A DNA stretch of 64,000 nt from Myxococcus guangdongensis (GCF_024198255.1 NZ_JAJVKW010000016.1:62001-126000), one strand, 5' to 3'; shown: positions 44,545-52,927, numbered from the stretch's first letter. Numbers and translations are program-made. The notes: generated from the letters alone by a model not told the origin.

Positions 44545-44563
44545 GGCCCTCTCGAGGAGGGCC
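44545..44563 (+). terminator. Hairpin terminator after the tandem ATP-grasp gene
   Basis: GGCCCTC (44545-44551) and GAGGGCC (44557-44563) form a seven-base-pair stem sixteen bases after the stop, followed by TTCC. No long T run. Confidence 0.6.
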
Positions 44564-44634
44564 TTCCGAGCGCCTGAAGATATTACGCCCTCGGAGTGGT
44601 TGACGGTGGGTGATGGTCCGCTAGTGTGGCCGGC

Positions 44635-46014
44635 ATGGTGCACATCCCCGAGTATTTGGGACCGCGGGTTCGCGCCCGCGAGCTGGGACTTCCGTTGGGC
44701 CGGTTCAAGCCCGGCAAGTACAACGCCATCACCGACGTGGAGGGCGTGCTCGTCGGCCACTGCACGCTCATCAAGGGCGACGGCCCGCTGAGGCCGGGGC
44801 ACGGCCCGGTGCGCACGGGCGTGACGGCCATCATGCCCAACATGGGCAACATCTTCATGGAGCGGATGACGGGCGGCGGCTTCGTGCTCAACGGCGCGGG
44901 CGAGGTCTCCGGCATGACGCAGCTCATGGAGTGGGGCCTCATCGAGACGCCCATCCTGCTCACCAACACCATGGCGGTGGGCGCGGTGTCCGACGGCGTG
45001 GCCCGCCACCTGGTGGAGCGCTACCCGGGCATCGGTGACGAGCACGACGTCATCATCCCCGTCGTCGGTGAGTGCGACGACTCGTGGCTCAACGACATCT
45101 CCGGCCGGCACGTGCGCGAGGAGCACGTCTTCGAGGCCATCCGCAACGCGGCGTCCGGCCCGGTGGCCGAAGGCAACGTGGGCGGCGGCACCGGCATGGT
45201 GACGTGCGACTTCAAGGGCGGCATCGGCACGTCCTCGCGCAAGCTCCCGGAGGTCCTGGGCGGCTACACGCTGGGCGTGCTGGTGATGTCCAACTTCGGG
45301 AAGATGCACAACCTGCGCGTGGGCGGCCTGCCCATGGGCGAGGTGCTGGCGGAGAAGTTCAAGGGCGCCCCCAAGCGCGGCACCACCTACGGCTCCATCA
45401 TCGCCGTGGTCGCCACCGACGCGCCGCTCTTGAGCCATCAGATCAACCGCCTGTGCAAGCGCGTGGGCCTGGGCATCGGCCGGGTGGGCAGCTACGCGGC
45501 GCACGGCTCGGGCGAAATCGTGGTGGGCTTCTCCACCGCGAACATCATCCCGCGCCGCACGCAGAAGATGGTCTACAAGCTGAAGCTCCTGTTGGACCAG
45601 CGCCTGGACCCGCTCTACGAGGCGGTGATGGAGGCCACCGAGGAGGCCATCCTCAACGCCATGTGCATGGCCACCTCCATGACGGGCGCCAACGGCAACC
45701 ACTGCCCGGCGCTCCCCCTGGACGAGGTCCGGCGCTTCCTGGACGCGTTCAAGCCCATCTTCGCCTCGGTGAAGAAGCGCCCCCAGCAGAGCAGCGCCCC
45801 CGCCTCCCGGGAGAAGCCCACGGACGAGGACCGGGAGGGGGAGGTGACTGTGTCGGCCGCCCGGCCCACCCAGGTCCGGGGGGCGGAGGGCATTCCCTAC
45901 CCGACGCGCCCCGCTCCCGAGGTGGACGAGGGGGCGTCCACCGCCCCGGAAACCGCCTCCGGACCCCCTCCGGAGGGTTCCTCTTCCGGGAGCCCTTCAG
46001 GTTCTGATAGTTAA
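44635..46014 (+). CDS. P1-family (S58) peptidase, DmpA/aminopeptidase type
   Basis: These enzymes are autoprocessed Ntn-type aminopeptidases, often acting on D-amino-acid or beta-peptide substrates. Visible are AITDVEGVLVGHCTLIKGDG, PNMGNIFMERMTGGGFVLNG, SGMTQLMEWGLIETPILLTN, NVGGGTGMVTCDFKGGIGTS and TTYGSIIAVVATDAPL, where the Gly-Ser bond is the expected self-cleavage site giving a new N-terminal Ser nucleophile. The catalytic core ends near residue 375; the last ~85 residues are a disordered Pro/Ser/Glu tail. ATG 44635 was preferred to GTG 44626; neither has a strong ribosome site. 459 residues. Confidence 0.88.
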   Translation: MVHIPEYLGPRVRARELGLPLGRFKPGKYNAITDVEGVLVGHCTLIKGDGPLRPGHGPVRTGVTAIMPNMGNIFMERMTGGGFVLNGAGEVSGMTQLMEWGLIETPILLTNTMAVGAVSDGVARHLVERYPGIGDEHDVIIPVVGECDDSWLNDISGRHVREEHVFEAIRNAASGPVAEGNVGGGTGMVTCDFKGGIGTSSRKLPEVLGGYTLGVLVMSNFGKMHNLRVGGLPMGEVLAEKFKGAPKRGTTYGSIIAVVATDAPLLSHQINRLCKRVGLGIGRVGSYAAHGSGEIVVGFSTANIIPRRTQKMVYKLKLLLDQRLDPLYEAVMEATEEAILNAMCMATSMTGANGNHCPALPLDEVRRFLDAFKPIFASVKKRPQQSSAPASREKPTDEDREGEVTVSAARPTQVRGAEGIPYPTRPAPEVDEGASTAPETASGPPPEGSSSGSPSGSDS

Positions 46015-46057
46015 GCGCCTCTTTTCACGTCTCCGTCATGGAGCACAGGAGTCAACG

Positions 46058-46174
46058 ATGGCCCGCAGCAAGAGCAAGCACCGCCGCGTGCAGATGAAGA
46101 TCAAGCAGGCCTGGAAGAAGCGGGCCAAGAAGAACAAGGCGGAGGCCAAGGCCGCCGCCGAGAAGAAGAAGTAG
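46058..46174 (+). CDS. Very small basic Lys/Ala-rich protein (38 residues)
   Basis: A 39-codon frame follows AGGAG at seven bases and encodes MARSKSKHRRVQMKIKQAWK, then KRAKKNKAEAKAAAEKKK. About half the residues are Lys or Arg, the rest mostly Ala. It sits 43 bases after the peptidase gene and before a convergent lipoprotein gene. The composition resembles small ribosome-associated or nucleic-acid-binding tails, but I recognise no family. Its codons (AAG, GCC, CGC) fit the genome and there is no competing gene. Confidence 0.65.
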   Translation: MARSKSKHRRVQMKIKQAWKKRAKKNKAEAKAAAEKKK

Positions 46175-46204
46175 GCAGGTCCGCCCCGTTGGCGGCCCGT
46201 GGCG

Positions 46205-46690
46205 CTATTCCCGGGTCGCCGAGAACGGAGTGACGAAGCTGCACCGCTGGGGAGGTTCGACGCCCGAGCGGGAGAAGTTCCCCGTAAACGTCCCGTCGAG
46301 TCGCGCCGTGCCGCCGTCCCCCTCGGGGGACGTGTAGCGACCGGCGAGGCTCAGCGTGTCCATCCTCCCGCCGTCCTGTCCCGGGCCCGTGCCGGCCATG
46401 GAGAAGGAGCCCTCGGCGGAGATGTTCCCCAACAGTCCCACGCCCTCCAGGTTTCCGATGAGACGGTCCGCCGAGCGGGTGACGTCCAGGGGCCTGTTGC
46501 GCGGCAGGTCCACGCCCAGATTGAGGCACTCGGCGGGGACACCCGCGTCGCCGAAGGCCATGCGGTAGCGGCCCTCCATCGCCGGACAGTCGGTGCAGGG
46601 CGTGGCGGAGTCTCCGCAGCCGGGAGCGCCGAGTCCCAGGGCCGTGGCCAGTATCGCGAGGCCCGTCAGCGTGAAACGTCCAGTAGTCAT
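46205..46690 (-). CDS. Predicted lipoprotein, unknown function
   Basis: A signal peptide (TLTGLAILATALGLGAPGCGD) ends in a lipobox with Cys. The mature part has CTDCPAMEGRYRMAF and repeated beta-type phrases (IGNLEGVGLLGNISAEGSFS, LAGRYTSPEGDGGTARLDGT), suggesting a small beta-sandwich. 161 residues. ATG 46690 follows GAGGAC; an in-frame ATG at 46705 is possible. It diverges from the AI-2E permease gene. Confidence 0.7.
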   Translation of the reverse strand: MTTGRFTLTGLAILATALGLGAPGCGDSATPCTDCPAMEGRYRMAFGDAGVPAECLNLGVDLPRNRPLDVTRSADRLIGNLEGVGLLGNISAEGSFSMAGTGPGQDGGRMDTLSLAGRYTSPEGDGGTARLDGTFTGNFSRSGVEPPQRCSFVTPFSATRE

Positions 46691-46772
46691 GGGTGATGTC
46701 CTCATGTGGGGGATGTCGGACTTCCCGGCGGGAAGCGCGATTCCTAGGTTGGGGGCGGGCAGTGGGCTCGTC

Positions 46773-46790
46773 GGGCGGGGTGGGGTGGGG
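46773..46790 (+). promoter_or_regulatory. Potential G-quadruplex over the ribosome binding region
   Basis: Four runs of three or four G separated by single bases end two bases before the GTG start of the permease gene at 46793. The runs lie on the coding strand, so the mRNA could fold into a G-quadruplex. No separate Shine-Dalgarno site is seen. Confidence 0.5.
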
Positions 46791-46792
46791 CG

Positions 46793-47962
46793 GTGGCTGA
46801 TTCGCGGCGGTGGTCGAACTACGTGTTCGCGGCGCTGTTTGCGCTGGCGTTGATTCTCTTCTCCAGGATTCTGTTGCCGTTCCTGATGCCGGTGTTGCTG
46901 GGCGGCTTCCTGGTCGTCCTGTTCATGCCGGTGCAGGACTACCTGTGTCAGAAGCTGCGGGGCCGCAAGCCCTTGTGCGCCGGGTTGTCCACCCTCACGG
47001 TATTCCTCCTCATCCTCGCGCCGCTGGCCCTCGTCGGGTGGATGGTGGCGCGTGAGGTGTTCCAGTTCGTCGGTCAGGCGCAGGACCTGCTCGAGCGGGT
47101 GGACCTGCGACACCAGTTCGCCTCCAGCCTGCCCCGCGGCCTGAGCCGCTACGTCCGCTTCGACCTGGAGAGCGCGCAGACCGAGCGCTCGCTGATGGCG
47201 GCGGTGACGGGCGGCGCGGCCCTGCTCAAGGACCTGGTGGGCGCGGGCACGGAGCTGGTCATCAACATGTTCCTGATGACGGTGGCCATGTACTACTTCT
47301 TCCTCGACGGCCGCCGGCTCGTCGCGGAGGTGACGCGGCTGATTCCGTTGGACCGCCGCTACTTCGAGGCCTTCTCGCGCGAGTTCACCGACGTCGCGTA
47401 CGCCATCGTCTACGGCAACACCGTCACGGCGCTCATCCAGGGCGCGGTGGGCTTCGTGGGGTTGCTCATCGCCGGGGTGCCGCACGCCGGCGTGTGGGGC
47501 GCGGCCATGGTGCTGGTGGCGCTGGTGCCGGTGGGCGGGACGGCGCTGGTGTGGGGGCCCATCGGCGTGGTGTTCATCGCCATGGGCAAGGTGAGCGAGG
47601 GCGTCTTCCTGCTCGCGTGGGGCACCTTCCTGGTGGGGACCATCGACAACGTCATCCGTCCCCGGCTGTGTGGCTCGCGCATGGCGCTGCACCCGCTGCT
47701 CGTCTTCCTGTCCATGTTCGGCGGGCTGGCGGTGTTCGGGATGATGGGGCTGCTCGTGGGGCCGCTCATCGCGTCCATCTTCATGGCGATGGTGCGCATC
47801 TACCGTCGCGACTTCCTGGGCATCGGCCGCGCGGCCTACGTGGCGGAGGCCACCGGGTCGGCCCCGGACGCCACCGACGAGGAAGGGAGCGAGCCTGAGT
47901 CGGAGGGGCGGCGCGTGTCCTCTCCCTCGGTGGTGGGAGCCCCGGCGCACCTGAACGCCTGA
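46793..47962 (+). CDS. AI-2E-family transporter (permease)
   Basis: A 389-residue membrane protein with about eight helices in the AI-2E/PerM pattern: LFALALILFSRILLPFLMPV and LLGGFLVVLFMPVQDYL at the start, LTVFLLILAPLALVGWMVA, an amphipathic soluble part, then VAMYYFFLDGRRL, GAVGFVGLLIAGVPHA and FGMMGLLVGPLIASIFMA. The phrase GTIDNVIRP is typical. Characterised members export autoinducer-2 or act in cation/proton exchange; the substrate here cannot be told. The C-terminus is Asp/Glu/Ser-rich. GTG 46793 is directly preceded by a G-rich element. Confidence 0.85.
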   Translation: MADSRRWSNYVFAALFALALILFSRILLPFLMPVLLGGFLVVLFMPVQDYLCQKLRGRKPLCAGLSTLTVFLLILAPLALVGWMVAREVFQFVGQAQDLLERVDLRHQFASSLPRGLSRYVRFDLESAQTERSLMAAVTGGAALLKDLVGAGTELVINMFLMTVAMYYFFLDGRRLVAEVTRLIPLDRRYFEAFSREFTDVAYAIVYGNTVTALIQGAVGFVGLLIAGVPHAGVWGAAMVLVALVPVGGTALVWGPIGVVFIAMGKVSEGVFLLAWGTFLVGTIDNVIRPRLCGSRMALHPLLVFLSMFGGLAVFGMMGLLVGPLIASIFMAMVRIYRRDFLGIGRAAYVAEATGSAPDATDEEGSEPESEGRRVSSPSVVGAPAHLNA

Positions 47963-48023
47963 GGGCGGACCGCCGGGCAAGCCTGGACATCGCGTGCGGG
48001 CTGGGTGAACCTTCCAGTCCCGA

Positions 48024-49790
48024 ATGATGAACTCCCAACACGCGATGGTTCGCTGGGGCCTGGTGCTCTTCGTGGCGGTGACGCTGGCCTCCCCGGGAGC
48101 GCTGGCGCAGGTCGTCAAGAAGAAGCGCGCGGTGCCCGCGCAGGTGGTGGCGCCCAAGCCGAAAGCGAAGGCGAAGACGGCCAAGGCGCGGGAGGCGAAG
48201 CCCAAGAAGACCGTCACGCCCAAGGAGGCCCCCAAGCAGCTCGTCGTGTTGACGGTGGAGGGAGATCGCGGCGGCAAGGTCCGGGCACAGGTCGAGTCGG
48301 CCCTGCGCCGCGCGAAGCCGGTGAAGGTGGCGTCGCTGAAGCAGTACGCCACCCTCGGCAAGAAGGAAGGCCTGAAGGGCAACGCCCTGTTCACCGACGC
48401 GCCCCTGGCCCAGGTGGCGCCGAAGATGAAGCTGGACGCGGCCGTCACGGGCACCGTGAGCGGCTCGAGCCTGACGGTGCGCGTATTGGACGCGAGCGGC
48501 GCGGTGCTGGGTGAGCAGGACGTGAAGCTGACGCGCGGCAAGCTCGCGCCCGCGGACGTGAAGCTGGCCGTGGCCGCGGTGGTCGACGCGCTGAGCGGCG
48601 CGGCGCGTCCGTTCGAGGAGCCCGTCACTCCGTCCGAGCCGCTCGCTCCCGCCGAGCCCGTGACGCCCCCGACGCCCGTCGCCGAGGCGCCTCGCACGCC
48701 TCCGCCTCCGCCCCCCACCGAGAAGCCGCTGGAGACGCCGAAGCCGCTGGAGCCCGTGGCGGAGCGTCCCGTGGAGCGCCCGAAGCCGCTGGAGCCCGCG
48801 ACGCCCACGCCTCCGAAGACGCCCGACATGGTGGCCATCGGCCCCCAGCCGAAGGACGGGCCTCCGCCGATGGATGAGGAGCCGGAGTCGCACACGACGA
48901 CGGACCCGTTCCTCGAGGTGGGGTTGGACACGGGCTCGGGTGGCACGGTGGGCGAGGAGCCGCTGCGTCCGCCGCTGGCCCGGCTCACGTTGGGGGGCAC
49001 GACGACGTGGCGGAAGTACTGCACGCGTCCGGGCGTGAAGTCCTGCGGCGAGTTCGACCGCAAGCCCGAGGAGGAGCAGGTCGGAGATCGCTCGGATTAC
49101 GAGTCGTCCGTGCCGTACCTGGGCATCTCCGCGGAGCTGGAGCTGTTGCCCTTCGCGCGGCGTCCCTCGGCGGTGCGCGGGCTGGGCGTGGTGCTGGGCT
49201 ACCGGCGTGGGTACGCGTCCACCAACGTGACGCTGTTCAACGACGTGGGCCAGTCCGCGACGCGTGAAGTGGTGGCCACCGACTCGGTGCTCACCGCGCA
49301 GGCGATGTACCGCTACTTCTTCGGCTTCGGCTCGTCGCGCCAGCTCCTGGGCTACGCCGGGGTGAAGGCGGGCCTGCTCTCGCGCGCATTCGATGTCGAA
49401 GAGGACGCGGAGAGTCCCCTGTCCAGCACGCATCGCCTGTATCCCTCGGTGGGCCTGGAGGTCTCCGTGCCGCTCTTGCGTCAGGTGCGTCTGGAGGCCG
49501 CGGGGCAGCTCTTCATCAGCCCGAAGCCCGGCCAGGGTTTCAATGACGAGGGCGGCGCGCTGAACCTGGAAGTGAGTGACTACGGTACGTCGGTGTCGTC
49601 GTTCGGCTGGGAAGCGGAGCTGGGCGTCGCCGGCGAGCTGTGGGGCCCGTTCGGCTACCAGGTGCGCTTCAAGCTGTCGCACTACAAGGACACCTTCAGT
49701 GGTCCGGGCGCGCGCATCGGCTGGGACAATGGAGGCGTGGCCGAGGACACGTACTCCAGCATCCACTGGGGACTCACGGCGTCGTACTGA
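48024..49790 (+). CDS. Envelope protein with predicted outer-membrane beta-barrel C-terminus
   Basis: A signal peptide (VRWGLVLFVAVTLASPGALA) is followed by a Lys/Ala/Pro segment (~30-70). A small alpha/beta domain comes next (LVVLTVEGDRGGKVRAQVES, KLDAAVTGTVSGSSLTVRV) that resembles periplasmic domains of other myxobacterial proteins. Then a long Pro/Glu/Thr linker (~200-300) leads to a C-terminal ~270 residues with alternating aromatic/hydrophobic strands (AQAMYRYFFGFGSSRQLLGY, LGVAGELWGPFGYQVRFKLS, YSSIHWGLTASY). The final aromatic residue (Tyr) fits a beta-barrel. 588 residues; no family recognised. Confidence 0.7.
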   Translation: MMNSQHAMVRWGLVLFVAVTLASPGALAQVVKKKRAVPAQVVAPKPKAKAKTAKAREAKPKKTVTPKEAPKQLVVLTVEGDRGGKVRAQVESALRRAKPVKVASLKQYATLGKKEGLKGNALFTDAPLAQVAPKMKLDAAVTGTVSGSSLTVRVLDASGAVLGEQDVKLTRGKLAPADVKLAVAAVVDALSGAARPFEEPVTPSEPLAPAEPVTPPTPVAEAPRTPPPPPPTEKPLETPKPLEPVAERPVERPKPLEPATPTPPKTPDMVAIGPQPKDGPPPMDEEPESHTTTDPFLEVGLDTGSGGTVGEEPLRPPLARLTLGGTTTWRKYCTRPGVKSCGEFDRKPEEEQVGDRSDYESSVPYLGISAELELLPFARRPSAVRGLGVVLGYRRGYASTNVTLFNDVGQSATREVVATDSVLTAQAMYRYFFGFGSSRQLLGYAGVKAGLLSRAFDVEEDAESPLSSTHRLYPSVGLEVSVPLLRQVRLEAAGQLFISPKPGQGFNDEGGALNLEVSDYGTSVSSFGWEAELGVAGELWGPFGYQVRFKLSHYKDTFSGPGARIGWDNGGVAEDTYSSIHWGLTASY

Positions 49791-49805
49791 CGCGCGGGTG
49801 TTTCA

Positions 49806-50606
49806 TCAGGGTCGCGAGGGTGGAAGCGCTCGCGCCGCGGCCCACACGGGACGGATGGCGACGGACACCGCCGTCACCACCTCCGAGAGTTGCTCCGGAC
49901 GCCCCTCCGGTTCACTGGCCCGGTAGCGCGCCCACTTCTCCAGGCTCCACGGGCTCTGTCCGAGCTCACCGGACACCAGTCGCTCCATCACGTCGAGCGA
50001 GTCTCCGCGCGAATCGAAGGCGAGCCGCAGCGCTCCGGGCAACAGCGACGGCTCCAGCGGCGCGTGACGGGTGAGCAGGTACACGTCGAAGAGGTCCTTG
50101 GGGCGGAAGCGTCCCTTGCCTCGCTCGAAGAGGCTGTGGAGCTTCCACGCGAGCAACGTCTCGGGTCGACACGCGAGCACGCGCGCGGTGGTGCCATCGT
50201 CCGTCGCGTAATCGAACCAGGCGGGCGGCGGATTCATCGGGTCGCCGAAGCCGGTGTCGATGCGCAGCAGGTGCGGGGACTCCGCGCCGGGCAGACAGGT
50301 CTCCACGTGGATGCGCACGCCGGGGAACGGTGTCTCCGCCCAGATGACCTCCGAGCGAATGGCGCCGAAGACGAAGCCGTCTGCGACGTCCACGCCCAGC
50401 AGGTCCACGAACCGGTCCACCGTGTCGCCTTCGTGGAACGGGAAGGCCGCGAGGAAGTCCAGGTCCTCCACGGAGCGGGGGACGGGGCCGCTCCACAGCC
50501 GCATCATCATCCCGCCTCGCAGGATGAAGTCGGCGGCCTGGGACGTGCGCGCGAGCCGACGGAGCGCGGCGGCGCTGGCTCGGAGCGGGAAGGGCAGCGG
50601 GCTCAT
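49806..50606 (-). CDS. AbiEii/COG2253-type nucleotidyltransferase-fold protein
   Basis: The 266-residue protein has LRGGMMMRLWSGPVPRSVED then LDFL, the glycine-rich turn and Asp pair of AbiEii-like nucleotidyltransferases (family form L-K-G-G...R-x-S-x-D-L-D), and later RPETLLAWKLHSL and FRPKDLFDVYLLTRH, the helix with Lys-Asp and Asp seen in the family. AbiEii is the toxin of the AbiE abortive-infection system. No AbiEi antitoxin (winged-helix) gene is adjacent; instead the gene is last in an operon with a HAM1-like fusion and an RNA ligase, overlapping the former by four bases. An RNA-end-modifying role is inference. Confidence 0.75.
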   Translation of the reverse strand: MSPLPFPLRASAAALRRLARTSQAADFILRGGMMMRLWSGPVPRSVEDLDFLAAFPFHEGDTVDRFVDLLGVDVADGFVFGAIRSEVIWAETPFPGVRIHVETCLPGAESPHLLRIDTGFGDPMNPPPAWFDYATDDGTTARVLACRPETLLAWKLHSLFERGKGRFRPKDLFDVYLLTRHAPLEPSLLPGALRLAFDSRGDSLDVMERLVSGELGQSPWSLEKWARYRASEPEGRPEQLSEVVTAVSVAIRPVWAAARALPPSRP

Positions 50607-51799
50607 GTCGAGGTCTCCAGCCAGCCCCGGTCCAGCGCGTGGTTGGAGTCGTAGACGGTGTACTCGCGCAGCCGCTGCGTCAGCGGCAGGCCCAGCTCCG
50701 CGAGGTCCTCGAGCAGCGCAGTGAAGCGCGCGTCCGCCTTCACCTTGCCCAGGCCGTGGACGCGGAGCGTGACGAAGCGCTCGGAGGCGCCGTCCTCGCG
50801 CACCTTGCGCGCATTGCGAGACAGGTGGGCACCGTGGCGCGCGCAGCGGGCCTGCAGGGTCTCCATGTCCGCGCCTTGCGCGGGGAGCAGGACCTTCACG
50901 TGGAACTCGAAGTAGTTGGATGGCTGGGCGAGCGCCGCGGCGTCGTCCTCGGGCATGTCGCGGTTCTTGCCCAGGGCTTCCAGCTTCATGCGCGTCACGT
51001 CGAAGCCGTCGCTGGCGAGCGCGCGCGCCATGTTCCTGACCTCCTCCAGCGCATGGCGGAGCGTGCCGTGGTGGTACGAGGCCGTCATGGGTTGGAAGGG
51101 CTCCGCGCCTCGGCCCAGCTCGATGAAGATGCACTTCACGGAAGACGCGTCGCAGAACGCGCGGAAGCGCAGCAGGTCCTCCTCCGAGCGGGCGGAGACG
51201 GTGAGGTGGGCCTCGTAGGCGCCACCCGGGGACGCGGGGCGCAGCAGGTCGGACAGCTCCAGGTAGGGCCGGTGGCGCATGTTGAGGAAGAACTTGTTGC
51301 GCTCCATCTCCGCGAGCGTGCGTTGGTAGCCATCCGGCCGCCACGCGTTGTCCCAGCCGAAGCCGCCGCTGCCACGGGGCTCGGTGAGCAGGGTGCCCTC
51401 GATGGCGTCCTCGAAGACGCGGACGCGGTCCGGATGCCCGTCCTCGCTGAAGGCCACGGCCACGCGCGTGCGCCCACGACGACCACCGTGCTCGGTGAGG
51501 AAGTCCTGCATCCCCCGCTCGAGCAGCTCCTTCTTGAACCGCGCGCCGGTGAAGCAGGTGCCGTCATCCAGCTCCAGGGCGGTGGTCTCCACGAAGCACG
51601 GCGTGCCGAGCACCGCGTGGGCCGCGAGCACCTTGCGCCTCGCGATGCTCGCGAGGTCCAACGGGCTGGGGCCCTGGAGCTCCGCGTCGGAGAAGCCGGG
51701 CAGGGCGAGCTTCTTCGGCGAGACGTCGAGTCCCGCCAGCAGTCGGCCGACCTCGTCGGCCTTGTAGCGGTTCCCGGTGACGAAGATGGCCCGGCTCAT
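50603..51799 (-). CDS. HAM1/RdgB-like NTPase domain fused to a duplicated alpha/beta domain
   Basis: Residues 1-~195 follow the HAM1 (non-canonical purine NTP pyrophosphatase) pattern: IFVTGNRYKADEVGRLLAG, GSGGFGWDNAWRP, and QRTLAEMERNKFFLNMRHRP. In the key strand FVETTALEL the Asp after Glu71 is Thr72, so the usual metal-binding/base residue is missing. From ~200 to 398 two similar units occur, beginning YEAHLTV and YFEFHVKV, each strand-helix-strand-helix; His-x-Thr phrases (HLTV, HGTL) recall 2H phosphoesterases, but this is only a suggestion. It overlaps both neighbours by four bases, so the three genes are translationally coupled. Confidence 0.72.
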   Translation of the reverse strand: MSRAIFVTGNRYKADEVGRLLAGLDVSPKKLALPGFSDAELQGPSPLDLASIARRKVLAAHAVLGTPCFVETTALELDDGTCFTGARFKKELLERGMQDFLTEHGGRRGRTRVAVAFSEDGHPDRVRVFEDAIEGTLLTEPRGSGGFGWDNAWRPDGYQRTLAEMERNKFFLNMRHRPYLELSDLLRPASPGGAYEAHLTVSARSEEDLLRFRAFCDASSVKCIFIELGRGAEPFQPMTASYHHGTLRHALEEVRNMARALASDGFDVTRMKLEALGKNRDMPEDDAAALAQPSNYFEFHVKVLLPAQGADMETLQARCARHGAHLSRNARKVREDGASERFVTLRVHGLGKVKADARFTALLEDLAELGLPLTQRLREYTVYDSNHALDRGWLETST

Positions 51800-52557
51800 G
51801 GAAGCACTTCCCGCGCAGAGGGCGCTGACGGGCGCCAGTTCCAGTGGGCGGGTCGCCCGGTGTTCTCGGGCAGGAGGCTCCCGTCCACCTTGTCGCGACG
51901 GACATACTTCGTCAGCAGCTCCACCCTGACACCCTTGCCGACCTGTCGCTCCAGGCGCCACACCGCGCCCTCCACGGAGTCCTCGGCCCCATGGAAACCA
52001 CCGGACGCGAGGCGCCCCATGGCCGAGTCGATGTCGAGCGGGCCCCCCTCGTGGACGAGCCCCGGCGTGACGAAGTCGCCCGCGCGGACTCGGGCGGTGA
52101 GCTGCTCCCACGGCAGGCGCTGTCCTTGCTGCATCAGGTCGAACACGACGAACGGCTCGTGCGGCAGCGCGTAGCGGGTGCCATGCGCGAGGGCGAGCCA
52201 CTCGCCGACCAGCCACTCACCGGGTTGGAGCACGGCCCTGAATCGCTCGGCATGGAGGGTGACCCACTTAGCCCACAGCTGCCGGGCCTCGTTGGGGGAG
52301 TGCGCGGCGAGACGCCCCTCGCGACCGAGCGCGATGACTTCCTCTCCGAGCCTCGCGGCGGCGACACACGAGCCGTCCAGCTTCTCCAGGACGATGACGC
52401 GGTCCTTCGCGTCGCGAAGCCGCTCGGTGCAGACACGCGCCAGCGGAATGCTCAGGTGGTGGTCCGCGGGGCCGGTGCGCGAGCCGGGCAGGTGGGGAAT
52501 CGAGCCGTAGGCCTTACGGCCCAGCGGGCGGAGTGAATCGTCGGGTGGTGTCACCAC
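51796..52557 (-). CDS. ATP-dependent RNA ligase family protein
   Basis: The 253-residue protein has the nucleotidyltransferase motifs of RNA ligases: motif I EKLDGS with adenylated Lys59, motif III/IIIa GEWLALAHGTRYALP and FVVFDLM, motif IV EGAVW, and motif V LTKYVRRDK. The N-terminal phrase YGSIPHLPGSRTGPADHH is shared by a bacterial RNA-ligase subgroup I recall. Such enzymes seal 3'-OH/5'-phosphate RNA ends. It starts with GTG 40 bases downstream of carS on the same strand and overlaps the HAM1-like gene by four bases. No polynucleotide kinase is present next to it. Confidence 0.88.
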   Translation of the reverse strand: MVTPPDDSLRPLGRKAYGSIPHLPGSRTGPADHHLSIPLARVCTERLRDAKDRVIVLEKLDGSCVAAARLGEEVIALGREGRLAAHSPNEARQLWAKWVTLHAERFRAVLQPGEWLVGEWLALAHGTRYALPHEPFVVFDLMQQGQRLPWEQLTARVRAGDFVTPGLVHEGGPLDIDSAMGRLASGGFHGAEDSVEGAVWRLERQVGKGVRVELLTKYVRRDKVDGSLLPENTGRPAHWNWRPSAPSAREVLP

Positions 52558-52597
52558 TCCGGAATCATGCCCTGCTCCGGTGCGCCGTGTCGGGTGC

Positions 52598-52927
52598 TCA
52601 CTGCACGCGCCACACGGAGGGGACGGGGCGCTCGGTCTTCTTCTCGCGAGGCGGGCGCGGCAGGGGCGCGGAGGCCCACTCCGGGACGAGCTCGTCCATG
52701 AAGAACAGGTCCTCGCCCAGTCCGTCGACGCGCACCTGGATGAGCGGGTCCGCGGGGTACTGGGCCACGGGGTCGTCGTACACGAGCGCCACGACGACGC
52801 CGGTGTGGCCCAGGAAGCCGGCGCTGATGGTGCCGTCGGACGAGTGGGAGACGACCTTCACGCGCTCGCCAATCCTCACCGGCGCGCCGTCCACGTTCGT
52901 GCTCACGATGAGAGAGGGGTCGTTCAT
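52598..52927 (-). CDS. carS: CarS, antirepressor of carotenogenesis (SH3-like)
   Basis: In M. xanthus CarS binds repressors CarA and CarH and frees the crtEB promoter. This 109-residue protein has the same SH3-like core: DPSLIV at the start, VDGAPVRIGERVKVVSHSSD, TISAGFLGHTGVVVALVYDD, and LIQVRVDGLGEDLFFMDEL with the acidic surface that mimics operator DNA. The C-terminal ~25 residues (Pro/Arg/Lys) differ from M. xanthus. It overlaps carR by four bases, the coupled order known for carQRS. Confidence 0.92.
   Translation of the reverse strand: MNDPSLIVSTNVDGAPVRIGERVKVVSHSSDGTISAGFLGHTGVVVALVYDDPVAQYPADPLIQVRVDGLGEDLFFMDELVPEWASAPLPRPPREKKTERPVPSVWRVQ

Noticed and set aside
46205..49063. A 952-codon minus-strand frame covering the AI-2E permease and envelope protein genes.
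   Set aside because: Only its last 161 codons, beginning with a lipoprotein signal, look real; the rest is antisense to identified genes.
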